Assembly: GCA_000437595.1 (NCBI GenBank)
Contig: FR899778.1
Span: 1 to 14,630, forward strand
Length of the DNA stretch: 14,630 nt
Direction of reading: 5' to 3'
Source: Faecalibacterium sp. CAG:74
GTDB lineage: Bacteria > Bacillota > Clostridia > Christensenellales > Aristaeellaceae
Shown: piece after piece, positions 14,630-14,630 of the stretch
Numbering within the stretch: position 1 is the first letter of the stretch
Layout: each line of letters begins with the position of its first letter
Notes under the pieces: generated by a model
What the model was told of the DNA's origin: nothing
The model's input: the letters and a program-made list of their open reading frames with translations, nothing else
Databases searched by the model: none
Program-made: the position numbers and the translations under genes

Positions 14630-14630
14630 C

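Overview
The window looks like a junction between a mobile or accessory region (about 1-8,830) and ordinary chromosome (about 8,831-14,630) of a Bacillota, most likely a moderately GC-rich, gut-type Clostridia. The grounds are strong AGGAGG-type ribosome binding sites, consensus TTGACA/TATAAT promoters often with an extended TGn, an initiator/elongator tRNA-Met pair, and a relaxase and integrase fragment of the kind carried on Clostridia integrative elements. The genus cannot be read from this.

Accessory region. The left edge holds a scrap of a tyrosine integrase that runs directly into a MOBP-type relaxase lacking its own start codon. After the relaxase terminator and a hairpin-rich spacer comes a four-gene type I-C CRISPR-Cas effector operon on the minus strand, in the order cas5c - cas8c - cas7 - cas3. 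A likely internal translation start in cas8c would give the small subunit Cas11c. The usual I-C order puts cas3 first and continues with cas4-cas1-cas2. Here cas3 is last, no adaptation genes are present, and I see no CRISPR array anywhere in the window. Cas3 keeps its HD nuclease and helicase motifs, whereas Cas5c seems to have lost the Tyr and Lys-His residues known from crRNA-processing Cas5c. Upstream of the operon is a degraded Phd/YefM-RelE/ParE toxin-antitoxin pair: the antitoxin is intact with a good promoter, but the toxin has no normal start codon and lacks about 30-35 internal residues. About 530 bp of non-coding sequence with inverted and direct repeats follows.

Chromosomal region. 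A consensus promoter drives tRNA-fMet and tRNA-Met, closed by a strong terminator. Then come yebC/PmpR (minus), a secreted two-enzyme fusion (PIG-L/LmbE-type deacetylase plus NAGPA-type phosphodiester glycosidase, minus), a divergently transcribed DUF4422 glycosyltransferase (plus), and a secreted FMN-binding-domain protein (plus). Each has its own promoter and terminator, so they look like single-gene transcription units.

Working together. The Cas proteins would form a Cascade-like complex (Cas5c, Cas8c, Cas7 backbone, Cas11c) recruiting Cas3 for DNA degradation. Guides would have to come from an array elsewhere in the genome, and adaptation, if any, from another locus. The fusion enzyme and DUF4422 transferase share a divergent promoter region and both suggest work on glycans, but a common pathway is only inference.
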